Below are positions 46,442-58,649 of a DNA stretch of 64,000 bases, one piece after another. The notes under the pieces are model-generated. The model ran no database searches, was not told where the DNA came from, and saw only the letters and a list, made by a program, of their open reading frames with translations. A program made the translations under genes and the position numbers. Position 1 is the first letter of the stretch. Every line of letters begins with the position of its first letter. The DNA comes from Dactylis glomerata (lineage: Eukaryota > Streptophyta > Magnoliopsida > Poales > Poaceae), in contig QXEO01000235.1 of the NCBI GenBank assembly GCA_007115705.1, positions 933,537 through 997,536 on the forward strand. The letters run 5' to 3'.

Positions 46442-49400
46442 CAATTCATGGAAGATCACGAAAGTGATGTTTTTAGCAAGGAAAGAGAAGAGATTGACGA
46501 TATTCTTCTTCGTCAACCACCATTACTCAAGCATAATCTACCTGTGGAGGATCTTGGTACCACTTTGCCGCCTAGAGAAGATCCTGTGTTTGAATTAAAA
46601 CCTTTGCCTGATGACCTCAAATATGCTTATATTGATGATAAGAAAATATATCCTGTTATTATTAGTTCTAAACTTTCAGGAAAGGAAGAAGAAAGATTAT
46701 TGGAGATATTGAGGAAACACCGAGGAGCTATGGGATATACTCTTGATGATTTAAAAGGGATTTCTCCTACTTTATGTTAGCATGCCATTAATATGGAGAA
46801 AGACGCGAAGCCAGTTGTAGAACATCAACGCCGCTTAATTCCCAAGATGAAGGATGTGGTAAGGAATGAGGTATTAAAACTCCTTGATGCTGGTATTATT
46901 TATCCTATTGCTGATAGTAGATGGGTTAGTCCTGTTCATTGTGTTCCTAAGAAAGGAGGTATGACTGCTGTACCTAATGAGAATAACGAGCTTATTCCTC
47001 AAAGGGTAGTTGTTGGGTATAGAATGTGCATTGATTATAGGAAGGTAAACAAAGTTACTAAGAAAGATCATTACCCTTTACCGTTTATAGATCAAATGTT
47101 AGAAAGGTTGTCTAAGAAGACTCATTTTTGTTTCCTTGATGGTTATTCTGGTTTTTCTCAAATTGCTGTTAAGAAGGATGATCAAGAGAAAACCACTTTC
47201 ACTTGTCCTTATGGAACTTATGCTTATAGACGTATGCCGTTTGGTTTATGCAATGCCCCTGCTACTTTTCAAAGATGCATGTCTGCTATTTTTCATGGCT
47301 TTTGTGAAGAAATTGTGGAGGTCTTCATGGACGATTTCTCCGTCTATGGAACTTCTTTTGATAATTGTTTGCACAACCTTGATAAAGTTTTGCAGAGATG
47401 CGAAGAAACTAACCTTGTTCTTAATTGGGAGAAATGCCACTTTATGGTGAATGAAGGAATTGTCCTTGGACATAAAATCTCTGAAAGGGGTATTGAAGTT
47501 GATAGAGCAAAAGTGGAGGCAATTGAGAAAATGCCATGTCCAAGAGATGTTAAAGGTATTCGTAGTGTTCTTGGTCATGCTGGTTTCTATAGGAGGTTTA
47601 TTAAAGATTTCTCTAAGATTTCAAAGCCTCTTACCAATCTTCTTCAAAAGGATGTACCGTTTGTCTTTGATGATGATTGTAAGGAAGCTTTTGAAACTCT
47701 TAAGAAGGCTTTAACTACTGCCCCTATTGTTCAACCACCTGATTGGAATTTACCTTTTGAAATTATGTGTGATGCTAGCGATTTTGCTGTTGGTGCTGTT
47801 CTTGGACAGCGCATAGATAATAAGTTGAATGTTATTCATTATGCTAGTAAGAATCTTGATGCTGCTCAGAAAAATTATGCTACTACTGAGAAAGAGTTTC
47901 TTGCTGTTGTTTTTGCTTGTGATAAGTTTAGATCTTACATTGTTGATTCTAAGGTCACTATTCATACTGATCACGCTGCTATTAGATATCTTATGACTAA
48001 GAAGGATGCTAAGCCTAGGCTTATTAGATGGGTGTTGCTTTTACAAGAGTTTGATTTGCATATCGTAGATAGGAAAGGTGCTGAAAATCCTGTGGCTGAC
48101 AACTTGTCTAGATTGGAAAATATTTCTTTTGATCCTATTCTTGTTAATGATAGTTTTCCAAATGAACAGTTGGCTGCAATTAATGCAACTTCACGGGACC
48201 TTCCTTGGTATGCTGATTATGCTAACTTTATTGTTTCCAAGTATTTGCCTCCGACCTTTACAGCTCAGCAAAGAAGAAAATTCTTCTATGATTTGAGGCA
48301 TTATTTTTGGGATGACCCACATTTATATAAAGAAGGAGTTGATTGTATTATGAGAAGATGCGTACCGGAATATGAGCAACAAGAGATATTAAGGAAATGT
48401 CATAGCAGTGCTTATGGAGGGCATCATGCTGGAGATAGAACCGCACAGAAGGTTCTACAATCGGGTTTTTATTGGCCAACCCTCTTTAAGGATGCCAGAA
48501 GGTACGTTTTATCTTGTGATGAATGCCAAAGAGTTGGAAATATTTCTAGACGCAACGAAATGCCTATGAATTACACTCTAGTTATTGAACCGTTTGATTG
48601 TTGGGGATTTGACTTTATGGGTCATTTTCCTCCTTCAAGAGGCTATACTCATATACTTGTTGCTGTAGATTATGTTACTAAATGGGTAGAAGCCATACCT
48701 ACAAAGAGTGCCGATGGTGAGACTTCGTTAAAAATGCTTAAGGATGTTATTTTTCCTAGGTTCGGAGTGCCTAGATACCTTATGACTGACGGAGGTTCTC
48801 ATTTTATTCACGGTAGTTTTAGAAAAACTCTTGCTAAATATGATGTCAATCATAGAATTGCTTCTGCTTATCATCCCCAAACTAGTGGGCAAGTAGAGCT
48901 TTCAAATAGGGAGATCAAGTCTATCTTGCAGAAGACTGTTAGTAGATCTAGGAAAAACTGGGCTAGTAAGTTAAATGACGCTTTATGGGCTTATAGAACT
49001 GCTTATAAGAATCCCATGGGTATGTCTCCTTATAAGATGGTTTACGGAAAAGCGTGTCACTTGCCCTTAGAATTAGAACACAAAGCTTTTTGGGCAGTGA
49101 GAGAGCTTAATAGAGATTTTAAACTAGCCGGTAAGAAGAGGTTGTTAGATTTGAGTTCTCTAGATGAGTGGAGAAACGAAGCGTATGAGAATGCCAGACT
49201 TTTCAAAGAGAAAGTCAAGCAATGGCATGATAAGAGAATTCTTAAGAGAGAGTTTCATGTTGGTGAGAAAGTTCTATTGTATAGGTCTCGTCTCAGATTT
49301 TTTGCAGGTAAATTACTTTCTAAATGGGAAGGACCATTTGTTATTGTGGAAGTGTACCGCTCAGGTGCTATTAAGATTGCTTCATTGAAAGATGATTCTA

Positions 49401-49543
49401 CACAAGTGGTGAATGGGCAAAGACTCAAACATTATATTTCTGGAGATTCTTATAATGAAGATGTTGATGTTATTGAAACAATTTCTCCGGAAGATTACAT
49501 CCAAGACAAACTGCAGGAACCTGCAGAGTTCATTTTCGAATAG
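46442..49543 (+). CDS. Athila pol: RT, RNase H, integrase; one further in-frame stop
   Basis: Same frame as gag. 46448-46780 encodes the linker and start of RT (YTLDDLKGISP), then a TAG at 46778-46780. From the ATG at 46793 the frame is open for 916 codons. Numbered from there: RT with RMCIDYRKVN (about 77-86), FLDGYSGF (about 113), YRRMPFGLCNAPATFQ and the catalytic FMDDF (178-182); RNase H from about 320 (CDASDFAVGAVLGQ, later TTEKEFLAVV and HTDHAAIRYL); integrase with HHCC zinc site (about 530-577, ending CDECQ) and DDE core DFMGHF (about 605), TDGGSHF (about 665), YHPQTSGQVE (about 700); and a C-terminal segment with WEGPFVIVEVY. All catalytic residues I looked for are present. The two TAG codons would stop translation unless read through. 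Confidence 0.92.
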
Positions 49544-49881
49544 GTAACAGTTCTAGTCAGAAAAGTTTCGCGAAAAGTTCTTATTTTAATATTTTTGCTG
49601 TTTTTAATAAATATGAAAAATCACGAGACGAAAAAGGGCAGGAAAAAGAGTCCGTGTGTGTCTCACACATGGGTGGCGCGGGCCCACCCCTGGCCGCGCC
49701 ACCCCTATGTGAGACCACCCTGGAGTTCGTTTCCGTCCCGGTTTCCTCCTGTGGTTTCGTTTCAATGTATAATTTTCGCCTATTTAACCCCCCGGAGTCC
49801 CCGAGGTCTGTATATCGTTTTCTCGTCGTGTTTTGTTTCGAGCTGTTTCTGTCAGGGATTGTCCTCGGCTTTGGAGTTATA
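49544..49881. other. spacer between pol and ORF3 of the Athila element
   Basis: Contains a GC-rich stretch (49655-49730) similar in style to the LTR segment at 43450-43530 (GTGTGTCTCACACATGGG, GGCCGCGCCACCCC). An in-frame upstream ORF start at 49654 exists, but the peptide is not similar to the ORF3 body. Confidence 0.6.
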
Positions 49882-50382
49882 ATGTCTTCGTCTGGTTCAT
49901 CCAAAGAGAACCCTCCTGCGGATTCCATCAATCTGTATATGAGGGAGCTAAAGATGCATCTGAAGGAGTTGTCACTCAAGGATGGGGAGTTGCAGATTAA
50001 AGATGTTCAAGGACCCAAGGGAGAAGGGAGCCTCGAAGCAAGGATGGAAGTATTGGAACAAGAAGTTTTCAAATACAAGAAGATGGCGGAACGTGAGGTG
50101 GACATCATCTATAGGATTAATCAAGAGCTTGTTGCTAAGTACAAGAAGGAGACTACAGAGCTTTGGAAGGATGTCCTCTCACTCCAGGAGACGACTAGCC
50201 AATTACAAGCGCAACTCTACGACTTGCATAACCAAAATTGTGAGTATGAGGCTAGATTTCATCAAATGAGTGCTGCTGCAAGTTTCAGGATTTTGGAGAC
50301 CAAGACATCCTTCTTTGATGGAGGACCTCTGCCTTGGAAGTGCGACAACGATGAAGGTCCATCGCCGCCATCAGAGGAGTAA
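49882..50382 (+). CDS. Athila ORF3, coiled-coil protein in the env-like position
   Basis: From ATG 49882 (MSSSGSSKENPPADSINLYM) 166 residues to TAA at 50382. Residues about 20-125 are strongly helical and charged, with heptad-like spacing (LKMHLKELSLKDGEL, ARMEVLEQEVFKYKKM, LWKDVLSLQETTSQLQAQLYDL), so a coiled coil is predicted by eye. The C-terminus is acidic (DNDEGPSPPSEE). No signal peptide or membrane segment, so it is not an envelope protein, although Athila elements are known for env-like ORFs in this position. It lies on the same strand 338 bp after pol. Conserved open frame in a young element suggests it is a real gene of the family, function unknown. I chose this start because the upstream 76 codons look non-coding. 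Confidence 0.65.
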   Translation: MSSSGSSKENPPADSINLYMRELKMHLKELSLKDGELQIKDVQGPKGEGSLEARMEVLEQEVFKYKKMAEREVDIIYRINQELVAKYKKETTELWKDVLSLQETTSQLQAQLYDLHNQNCEYEARFHQMSAAASFRILETKTSFFDGGPLPWKCDNDEGPSPPSEE

Positions 50383-52008
50383 TTCGTCATCGATTTAGGC
50401 ATCTCCTTGGCTTGTTCCAAGCTTGGGGGAGTCATATCATGAATAGAGAAGTTATCATATAGAATAGTTTGCAGTTGGAAGTATCCTCCTTAGTCAGTTA
50501 TCTATGTATCCCTTGGTGTGAGTTGCGGTAATGAAATATTAATGAGAAGTTCTATCGTTTACTTTTCGCGCACTTTATATTAGTTTGCAATCTCTCTTGT
50601 ATGACTAGTCTTGTTGATTGGTATTGGTATCACATTGGGAGCATGAGTAGATTTAGTTGGTTTTGGCAAACCTAGCTTGGTCAGTAGCAATTTTACCTTG
50701 AGGTTTGAGTAGAAAAGAATAAAGAAGTGCTTGTAGTTACGTCACTTAAGTTTTTCCTTACGTTTGGCTTATAAGCATTGTTATTCTTAAAGTTAAAATC
50801 GTTGTACCTTCAAGGGAGTTTGCATGATTGTTCTTATTATATGTATGTTTGTTTGTTTCATGCAACTCTTATGCTTGCTACCCAGCCTTGCTAGCCAAAA
50901 ACCTGTACTGAGTATGAGCTCTACTCGTGCATCCAATTCCCAAAAGCCAAGTCACTTCCAAAGAGTCCACTATAAATTCCTATGCATGGTATTTTAAGCC
51001 ATTCCAAGTAAATTTTCATGTGCTACCTTTCAAAAACTTTCAAACACTTCTTATTTTGTGCCACTGTTTTTAGCTCATGAGGACGTAGTGGATGGGTTTG
51101 TTATCTTCCATACTAAATTGAGTACCCCTCGACTAGGCAGCTTCATCTGCTCGTCATTAATTTTGCAAGGGAGCTGGTCAGACCATTATAATCTTAAAAG
51201 AAAAAGAAAGAAAAGGCACTCCTCCAATGGTATGTGAAAGTTGGTCGGCACCCGATGGAATCGGTTAGCCATGGTTTGAGAAAGGAAAAAGGTGGGGAGG
51301 GGTGCCAAGCTATAAAAGAGCACTAAGTGCCAATTAATCAAACATCTCGGAACCGCTCTCGCTTGTTTAGTATGGAAGATATCAAGAACTCCGTTGCTAG
51401 TCGTTGACAAAAGCAACCACCTCTCAAAACAATTTTTACCTCTGTTTTACAAATGAAAAGCTCTAGCACATGTTTAATCCCTGCTTCCCTCTGCGAAGGG
51501 CCTATCGTTTACTTTTATGTTGAATCAACCTATTTCCCTCTATCTCAAGCAAGCATTTGAGTTGTTATGTTTCACTCGTCCATATGTTGATCCGTTTAAT
51601 CATGTTTATTATCTTCCTTGTTTTGTATAATGCTTTTGTCTGAAGGAATATATCTTTGAAAGCTTCTATGAATTCAAAAGTTTTACTTTATTGAGCATAT
51701 AGTCTTTGCTATATTAGCTCTGTTTTAAAAAGGCTCCGTCTAAAAGAAAGAATAGCTTGTTCATCGTTCTTTGACCAAGAACTAAGGTTTGCCATTGCCA
51801 ATTATATTTACTTTATGCATCTTTACATGTGATTCCCTTTTACCTATTGCAAGTCTACATCTTATAAAGGGTAGTTGCTGTCTATTATAACTTGTGCTTT
51901 TGGTGAATGTGATGCTTCTTGTCCGTATTTTGATTATCGACACTTCACTCCATAAACCTGTGGTCATGTTTACCGAGTTTAGTTTTCGCTTGGGGACAAG
52001 CGAGGTCT
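50383..52008. other. Athila 3' non-coding region
   Basis: 1.6 kb between ORF3 and the right LTR, mostly T-rich on the plus strand, with no ORF that I can support. Long 3' non-coding stretches are common in Athila-lineage elements. Confidence 0.75.
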
Positions 52009-52021
52009 AAGCTTGGGGGGT
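52009..52021 (+). promoter_or_regulatory. Athila polypurine tract
   Basis: AAGCTTGGGGGGT directly before TGATACGTCC of the right LTR, the expected plus-strand priming site. The purine run is short. Confidence 0.75.
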
Positions 52022-53532
52022 TGATACGTCCAATTTGCATCACTATTTTGTATCATAATTTACTGTTATTCATTGATATATTTCATATCTAGACATGATA
52101 CTTATGTTATTTCCTTTGTTTTCACATGTTTGATGATTATCGGAGGAGTTGCTGCCGGAGTCAGGATTCTGCTGGAAAAAGGACCATCAGAAGACCATAT
52201 TTTGAAGATCAGGAAAATTCCAGAAAAATACCCAGAAATTATAATTTCCCAGAAGACTCACGGAGCCAGAAGGAGGAGTCGAGAGGGGCCAGGGGTGGCC
52301 CACACGCTAGGGCGGCGCGGCCAGCCCCCTGGCCGCGCCAGCCCTGTGTGAGGGGCCCCTGGCCCACCTATGGTCTCGCCTCTTTGCGTACATCATCGTC
52401 CCCGAAAACCTAAGTCAAAGGGGGGGTTCAGAGTTAGACACAGCCGCCTCTGCGGGGCGGAGAACACCAGAGAGAAAAAGCTCTCCGGCAGAGAGAAATC
52501 TGCCGGGGAAATTCCTTCCCGGAGAGGGGAGATCGTCGCCATCGTCATCATCATCGCACCGGACTTCATCGGGATCATCATCATCATCATCTCCATCACC
52601 AGCACCTTCATCTTCACCATCACCTCGCCATCCCGCTGTAACATCTTGAGTTGGATCTTGTTATATTCATAGGGGAAACTTTCCCGGTGTTGATTACTCT
52701 TGTAGTTGATGCTATTGAGTGGAACCGTTGAGTTAAGATTTATGTTCAGATTGTTATTTACCATTATTTCATCTCTGATCATGATCCATATGATGTCTTG
52801 TGAGTAGTTCGTTTAGTTCTTGAGGACATGGGAGAAGTCAAGATGTTAGTAGTGAATTATTGTTGAGAAATATTTAATGGTTTAATATTGTTGTGGTGCT
52901 ATTTCACTAGTGGTGTCATGTGAACGTCGACTACATGATACTTCACCATTTATGGGCCTAGTGAGATGCATTGTGTATTTGGTCACCGATTGTGGGGTTG
53001 CTGGAGTGACAGAAACCTAAACCTCCGTTGGGAAACCATTGCACCAGGGAGCGTAGGATCATAGAGTTTAAGGCTGTGGTTAGATTTATCTTAATTACTT
53101 TCTTGTATTTGCGGATGCTTGCAAGGGGTATAATCACAAGTGTGTATTTATCCTAGTAAGGGTAGTGCGCTAGCACAGGTTCACCCCCATAACATTTACC
53201 AAACCAATAAATACTATCGGCTCTATGAAGCGAAAGCTCTTGACAGAAACCTCCCGTGTGTCCTCGAGAACGTTTGGTTATTATAAGAACACAACCGGCT
53301 TGTCCTTTGCTGAAGGAAGGATTGGGCCACTTGCTGCAATTGTTTCTACTGTCTTTTATTTACTCGCACTTTATTTACTTGAATTACCAAATACTCCTGA
53401 AAACCTGTTTGCTAGTATTTACAGTGATTCCTTAATTAAAACTGCTCATCAACACCTTCTGCTCCTCGTTGGGTTCGACACTCTTATTTATCGAAAGTAC
53501 TACGATACACCCCCTATACTTGTGGGTCATCA
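52022..53532 (+). repeat. Athila 3' LTR
   Basis: Near-identical copy of 43181-44692, ending GGTCATCA before the TCCTC duplication. Differences noted by eye: 43196/52037 C-G, one A deleted at about 52177, C-G at about 52189, and five other substitutions. Confidence 0.95.
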
Positions 53533-53537
53533 TCCTC

Positions 53538-53705
53538 TCACCTAGAACCTCACCGAGAAGATCTTCTCGTTGCCAGCGTTGCCGGCGACGAGGCCCATGG
53601 ACGGACACGGTAAGGTCCCTTGCCACCGCCTCCTAGTACCTGAGATGCACCTCGTTGGTGATTCCCCCGCCTCCGCAGCCGACGCAGGATACCTTGCTGG
53701 CCTCA
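53538..53705 (-). repeat. end of unit 1 and truncated unit 2 of the 179-bp array
   Basis: 53538-53548 completes unit 1 and unit 2 starts at 53549 (CTCACCGAGAAG). Unit 2 stops at 53705 (CTGGCCTC), where integrase sequence of the minus-strand gypsy element begins without a recognisable LTR end. Confidence 0.85.
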
Positions 53706-55926
53706 ACTGACTAACATGAAACACCGGGTGGATTTGTGTGCCCTCAGGAAGTAGAAGTTTATAAGCGACTTGCCCCACCTTCTGGATAATGCGAAAAGGA
53801 CCATAGAACTTTGTTTGAAGCTTCAGTGAATTCCAGAGGCCAAATGCCTGTAACCTGTATGGCTGCAGTTTAAGGTAAACCATGTCACCCTCCTGGAAAA
53901 CTCTTTCAACTCTGTTTTGATCAGCGAATTTTTTCATTCGTTGCTGGGCCACCAACAGGTTCTGCTTGAGGGAGTCCAAGATTGCTTGTCTGGTTGCTAG
54001 GAAATTGTTTGCATCTGGATAAGTTGTCCCCAGAGCAGAAATTTCACCTAATGCAAGAGGTGGAAAACCATAAAGTGCTTCAAAGGGAGTGACTTTCAGA
54101 GAGGAATGGAAGCATGTGTTGTACCAATACTCGGCCATCGATATCCACTGTGTCCATTTCTTAGGGTCACTGGAAACCATGCACCGGAGATAGTTCTCTA
54201 CACACTGGTTTACCCTCTCTGTTTGCCCATCAGATTGAGGATGATATGCAGAGCTGTATCTCAATTCCACATCCATTGCTTTGAATATATCTTTCCACAA
54301 TGTACTGGTAAAAATTCTGTCCCTATCTGATACTATAGCAATGGGAGGACCATGCAGTTTGATTACATTATCAATAAATGCTTGGGCTACTGTTTGGACA
54401 GTATAGGGATGTGACATGGGTATGAAGTGGGCAAATTTTGTTAATCTATCCACTACCACAAGGATAACATCCTTACCTTGGGATTTTGGGAGCCCTTCTA
54501 TAAAATCCATACTAATATGTGTCCAAGCCATGTCTGGTATTTTCAGAGGATCTAACAGACCAGGGTATTGACAGTTTTCTCCCTTGGCCTTCTGGCAAAC
54601 TGGGCATTCAGAAACAAACTTGTTGACATCAGCTTTCAAACCTTTCCAGTAAAACACTCTTTTGATTCTGTGATAGGTGGCATTCATGCCAGAGTGGCCA
54701 CCCAGTGCAGAAGAGTGTAAGGAAGTGAGAAGTTTAATTCGTAGGGGAAAATCTGGTCCCACATAAATCCTTCCCTTGTACCTTATAATTCCAGATTGCA
54801 GTGAATAATGCACTTGGTCTAGAGCTGGTTCCAGTAGCAATTGTTGGAGGAGAGATTGACAATAAGTGTCATTTTCATATGACTTGGCCACTTCCTCCAG
54901 CCATTTTGGTGTAACTGTGGAAATTGCTGACAGAGAATGGTCAGGTTGTTTCCTAGACAATGCATCTGCAACCACATTGTCTTTACCCTTTTTATACTCT
55001 AGGTGGAAATCAAATTCCAAGAGCTTCACCATCAATTTATGTTGAATGCCATCCACAATCTTCTGATCTATCATAAATTTCAAACTCTGTTGATCTGTTT
55101 TTATGATCAGTTTGTGGCCCAAGAAATAATGCCTCCAACGTTTGAGAGCTTCAATGATAGCCAAAGCTTCTTTTTCATATGTAGAAAGAGCAGCATTTTT
55201 GGGGCAGAGAGAGGAGCTGTAGTAGGCAATTGCTTTTCCTTCTTGCATGAGGACTGCGCCTAAACCATATCCGGATGCATCAGTTTCCAACACGAATGGA
55301 ACGTTGAAATTTGGTAAGGCTAGCACAGGAGCAGTGACCATTGCCTGTTTGAGGGTTTGGAAAGCCTTTTCTTGTGCAATATCCCACTGAAAGTTTCCTT
55401 TCTTTAACATGTCATGTAGTGGTCGGCAAATGGGTCCAAAGTTTCTGACAAAACGTCTGTAATAACCACAGAGACCAAGGAAACTTCTTAGTTGGGTGAC
55501 TGTTGCTGGAGTTTGCCATTCTGAAATCGCAGCAATCTTGGTTGGGTCTGTGGATACTCCAGAGCCTGTGATGATGTGGCCAAGGTACTCCACCTGTGGA
55601 CTTGCAAAAATGCATTTTGATAGCTTTAAATAGAGCTTGTGTTGCCGTAGTGTCTGTAAGACAGTAGCTAGATGCTGGATATGCTCCTCTAAATCTTTGC
55701 TATATATCAAAATGTCGTCAAAGAAGACTAGAGTGAACTTTCTGAGGAAGGGAGCAAAAATCTGGTTCATGAGTGACTGAAATGTACCAGGAGCGTTTGA
55801 TAAGCCAAAAGGCATTACCAAGTATTCGTAATGACCAGAGTAGGTGCGAAATGCTGTCTTAGGTATGTCCTTATCACTCATGCGGATCTGGTGGTATCCA
55901 GAACGAAGGTCAAGCTTGGAAAAAAA
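53706..55926 (-). pseudogene. gypsy pol: RT (part), RNase H, integrase, truncated C-terminus
   Basis: Minus-strand frame, continuing RT from FSKLDLRSGYHQIR: YLVMPFGLSNAPGTFQ, catalytic FFDDILIYS, then the thumb (FLGLCGYYRRFV). RNase H follows with LETDASGYGLGAVL, TYEKEALAI and KTDQQSLKFM. Integrase has its HHCC zinc site (SALGGHSGMNATYHR...CPVCQKAK), the DDE core (HISMDFIEGLP, IVSDRDRIF, YHPQSDGQTERVN) and the GPF-like YGPFRIIQKVG. The frame ends at HPVFHVSQL, just where the chromodomain would follow, and then runs into the 179-bp unit to 53542. All catalytic residues visible are intact; the defects are the missing C-terminus and the frameshift at its start. Confidence 0.92.
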
Positions 55927-58282
55927 TGGTAGCTCCATGAAGTTCATCAAGTAGGTCTTCTATAATGGGAATAGGGAATTTATTTTTCACAGTTAAAGAG
56001 TTTAATTTCCTATAGTCCACACATAACCTCCATGAGCTGTCTTTCTTTCTGACCAATATGACAGGGGAAGCAAAAGGGCTTTGGCTAGGTCTAATGACTT
56101 TGGACTGCAACAATTGCATTATCTGTCTTTCCAATTCTTCCTTATGTTTCTGTGGAACCCTGTATGGTCTAGTGTTTGGGGGAATGGCATTTTCTTGCAG
56201 GGGAATAGAGTGATCACATGCCCGGACAGGTGGCAGGCCATGTGGTTCATTGAATAATTCCACATACTGCTGTAGAAGTTGCTCAATTTCTTGGGGTAAT
56301 GGGACAGCTTTCATTGTTGTGTCAGAACAATCGTTTAAGGAGTGTATGACAAATCCAGTAGCTCCTTTGGAGATTATTTTATCCAGTTCATGGGCTTGAA
56401 TTTCTGTGGCAGTATATAGGGTATCACAAGCAGGAATGGCTATTTGTTTACCATCCTTGACAAGGAGCAAGGCTCTGCTGTTATAATCAAATCCCACTGG
56501 ACTGTATTGTGCTAGCCAATCTGAGCCCAGTACTACATCTTGCCCTGGTAAATCTAACACTCTGAAGGAATACTTATATGATTCTCTGTTAATAGTGAAA
56601 GGAGTGTTGTCGATGTAGCCGCCAGACCATAATTTACCACCACCAGCCACTTTCACTGCTCGCATATCATCTTGCAGTATTTTGCAACTTGTTTTGAGAG
56701 CAAACTGCAAGTTCATGAAAGTAGAAGTACTACCAGTGTCGATTAAGGCTACTGCCTGTTTACCACCAATGTGTAATATGATTGAAATTGTGTTAACAGG
56801 CACAGCTGACATTGCTTGTAAAGAAATTTGCATGCAATTTTCTTCCTCTGTTGCTTGTTCTTCAGTTTCCTGATTTCCCTCTGGGATATCCTGGTGCCTT
56901 TCCATTTCTTCTCCAGTCAGTAGGTTGATAACTGGCTGCTGCTTACATTTGTGGCCATGGAACCAATTGTCCCCACATCTCCAACACTTGTTTGCCTCTT
57001 TTTGTTTTTGCAAGTGTGGTAATTGTTTTCCCTCCAGAGGTTTCTCCACTGATGTTTGAGTCTGTCTGAACCCAGTATAAGTAGGTTTGACATTACTGTT
57101 ATAGGAGCTGAATGATTTCTTGACTGGGTTGGCGTGTTCCATATCTACAGCAAGCCAGTAGGCTTCCGTCAGACTGACAGGGCGTAGAGGGCGTAACTGG
57201 AACTTGATAGAGTGCCTGAGTCCATTTACATAACATTTAACAAACCAACTCTCGGTTAATTCAGGGCATTCCTCTTGTATTTCAGCCATAAGGTCCTCAA
57301 ACATATCAGTATAATCTGACACTGTCATGGTATTCTGTTTGAGAGAGTTGAATCTATCGGCCAAGTCATAAGAAGAAGTAGCGGAAAATCTGTATAGAAT
57401 TTCCTTACAAAATCTTTCCCAAGTGAGTTTCTTTTTTAACAAGCCGGATCGCCGCAGCCAGACATCTGCACGACCAACAATATATAGTTGGCTGAGAGAA
57501 ACCTTGTATTCAGTTGGAGCTCCAGCCATCTGGAAGTACTTTTCACACTGCCGTATCCAACCAGTTGGATTTTGGCCATCAAAACGAGGAAAATCCATGC
57601 GGGGGCCTTTTGTGATTGACTTCATAAATTGTGCTTGCATGTCCTGCGCATAGGTTTGATAGTACTTTTCCATTTTCGCTCTTACTTCTGGGGGTTGGAA
57701 GTAGTGGAATACTGGAGTTTTGGCCATCCGTGGTGTTGCTCTGGGAGTGACTTGGCCTGATTGAATGTCTGCTAGAGTAGGACGTCCAAAACCAGGAGGT
57801 GCGGAACGGCGCCCAGTATTTATCGGTGGCAGATGTGTTGATGTAAGGGCGTTTATGTTCTCTGAACGCTGCTGTTCCTGTGCCAAGCGCTCCCGCAATG
57901 CTGCTGTCAGTGGGCGAACCTCATTCTCAGCTTGCTTCAAAGTGGGTGACTTGGGTATGGGTAGGGCTCCTGGAGGGTTTTGCTGGGAACTTGCTTCTGG
58001 ACGCTCAGGTCGGGTAGTAGTTTGTTGTTGGGGATGAAGAGAGCGCAACACATCGGCCAGAGCATTTAACTGCAACTCCATGCCGCGCATAGTTGTTTGG
58101 ACATCAGATAGAGTTTCGTGCATACCGTCGTTTTTCAGGTGTATGGTTTGCATTTCTTGTCGCAGTTGCAGAAGTTCCTCACGAATCTCGGCGGTTTCTT
58201 GTCTTGTTTCCGCGACATCGTCCTTGAGTGTGAGCAGGTCTTGATACTGCTCCTCATCGATGCTTGCCTTGCTCTTCGGCAT
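55920..58282 (-). pseudogene. gypsy gag-protease-RT N-terminal part, frameshifted at a T7 run
   Basis: Start ATG at 58282 (MPKSKASIDEEQYQDL). Residues about 10-85 form a charged coiled coil, then a Pro/Ser-rich linker. The gag core is at about 225-390 (PRFDGQNPTGWIRQCEKYF, LTWERFCKEILYRF, YVNGLR), followed by one zinc knuckle CWRCGDNWFHGHKC, protease ALIDTGSTSTFM with VVLGSDWL, and the RT start (SPFASPVILVRKKDSSWRLCVDYRKLN). At DELHGAT the frame shifts in a run of seven T (minus strand; plus-strand A7 at 55920-55926); six T would join it to the following pol frame. It is otherwise uninterrupted for 780 codons. Confidence 0.92.
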
Positions 58283-58634
58283 CTTGATCTAAAGAACTTG
58301 GAGAGGAATTTTACACTGCAACTCGTACAGCAACCCGAACCAAGAATTCAGATCCTACCGCCACCAGAACAGCACGCCACCAAAGCACACGAACCAAGGC
58401 TACCACGGGATTTTACTACTGAAGAATTATTCCCCAGCAACCGAAGTAGGTACCTGATTTGTGCCCGAATTTAGCCGCCGCCGCCAAGCCGCCGCCGCCA
58501 AGCCGCCGCCAAGCCGCCGCCGTCGACCAAGAAGTCCGCGCCGCCGCCACGAGATGGGAGGGCAGGGAGGGAATTTACTGGATCTCCAAACCACCCCGTC
58601 GCCCCCAATTCGATTCGCCTCCGAGGAAGGGCTG

Positions 58635-58647
58635 GCTCCTGATACCA
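58635..58647 (-). promoter_or_regulatory. primer-binding site, tRNA-iMet type
   Basis: Minus strand TGGTATCAGGAGC, two bases from the LTR end. One base differs from the usual TGGTATCAGAGC-type site. Confidence 0.88.
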
Positions 58648-58649
58648 AT

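Larger units (their letters stand above)
43181..53532 (+). mobile_element. complete Athila-type gypsy element, 10.35 kb, recent
   Basis: Two LTRs of 1,512 and 1,511 bp in direct orientation, both starting TGATACGTCC and ending GGTCATCA; TSD TCCTC on both sides (43176-43180, 53533-53537); primer-binding site complementary to an Asp-type tRNA; gag-protease, RT-RNase H-integrase, an extra 3' ORF and a purine tract before the right LTR. By eye the LTRs differ at about seven positions and one 1-bp indel, roughly 0.5 %. With the often-used grass LTR rate of 1.3e-8 per site per year this is about 0.2 million years. The gag and pol motifs and the TGGCGCC primer site point to the Athila lineage (the Sabrina/WHAM type known from Triticeae); the exact family is inference. 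Confidence 0.95.
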
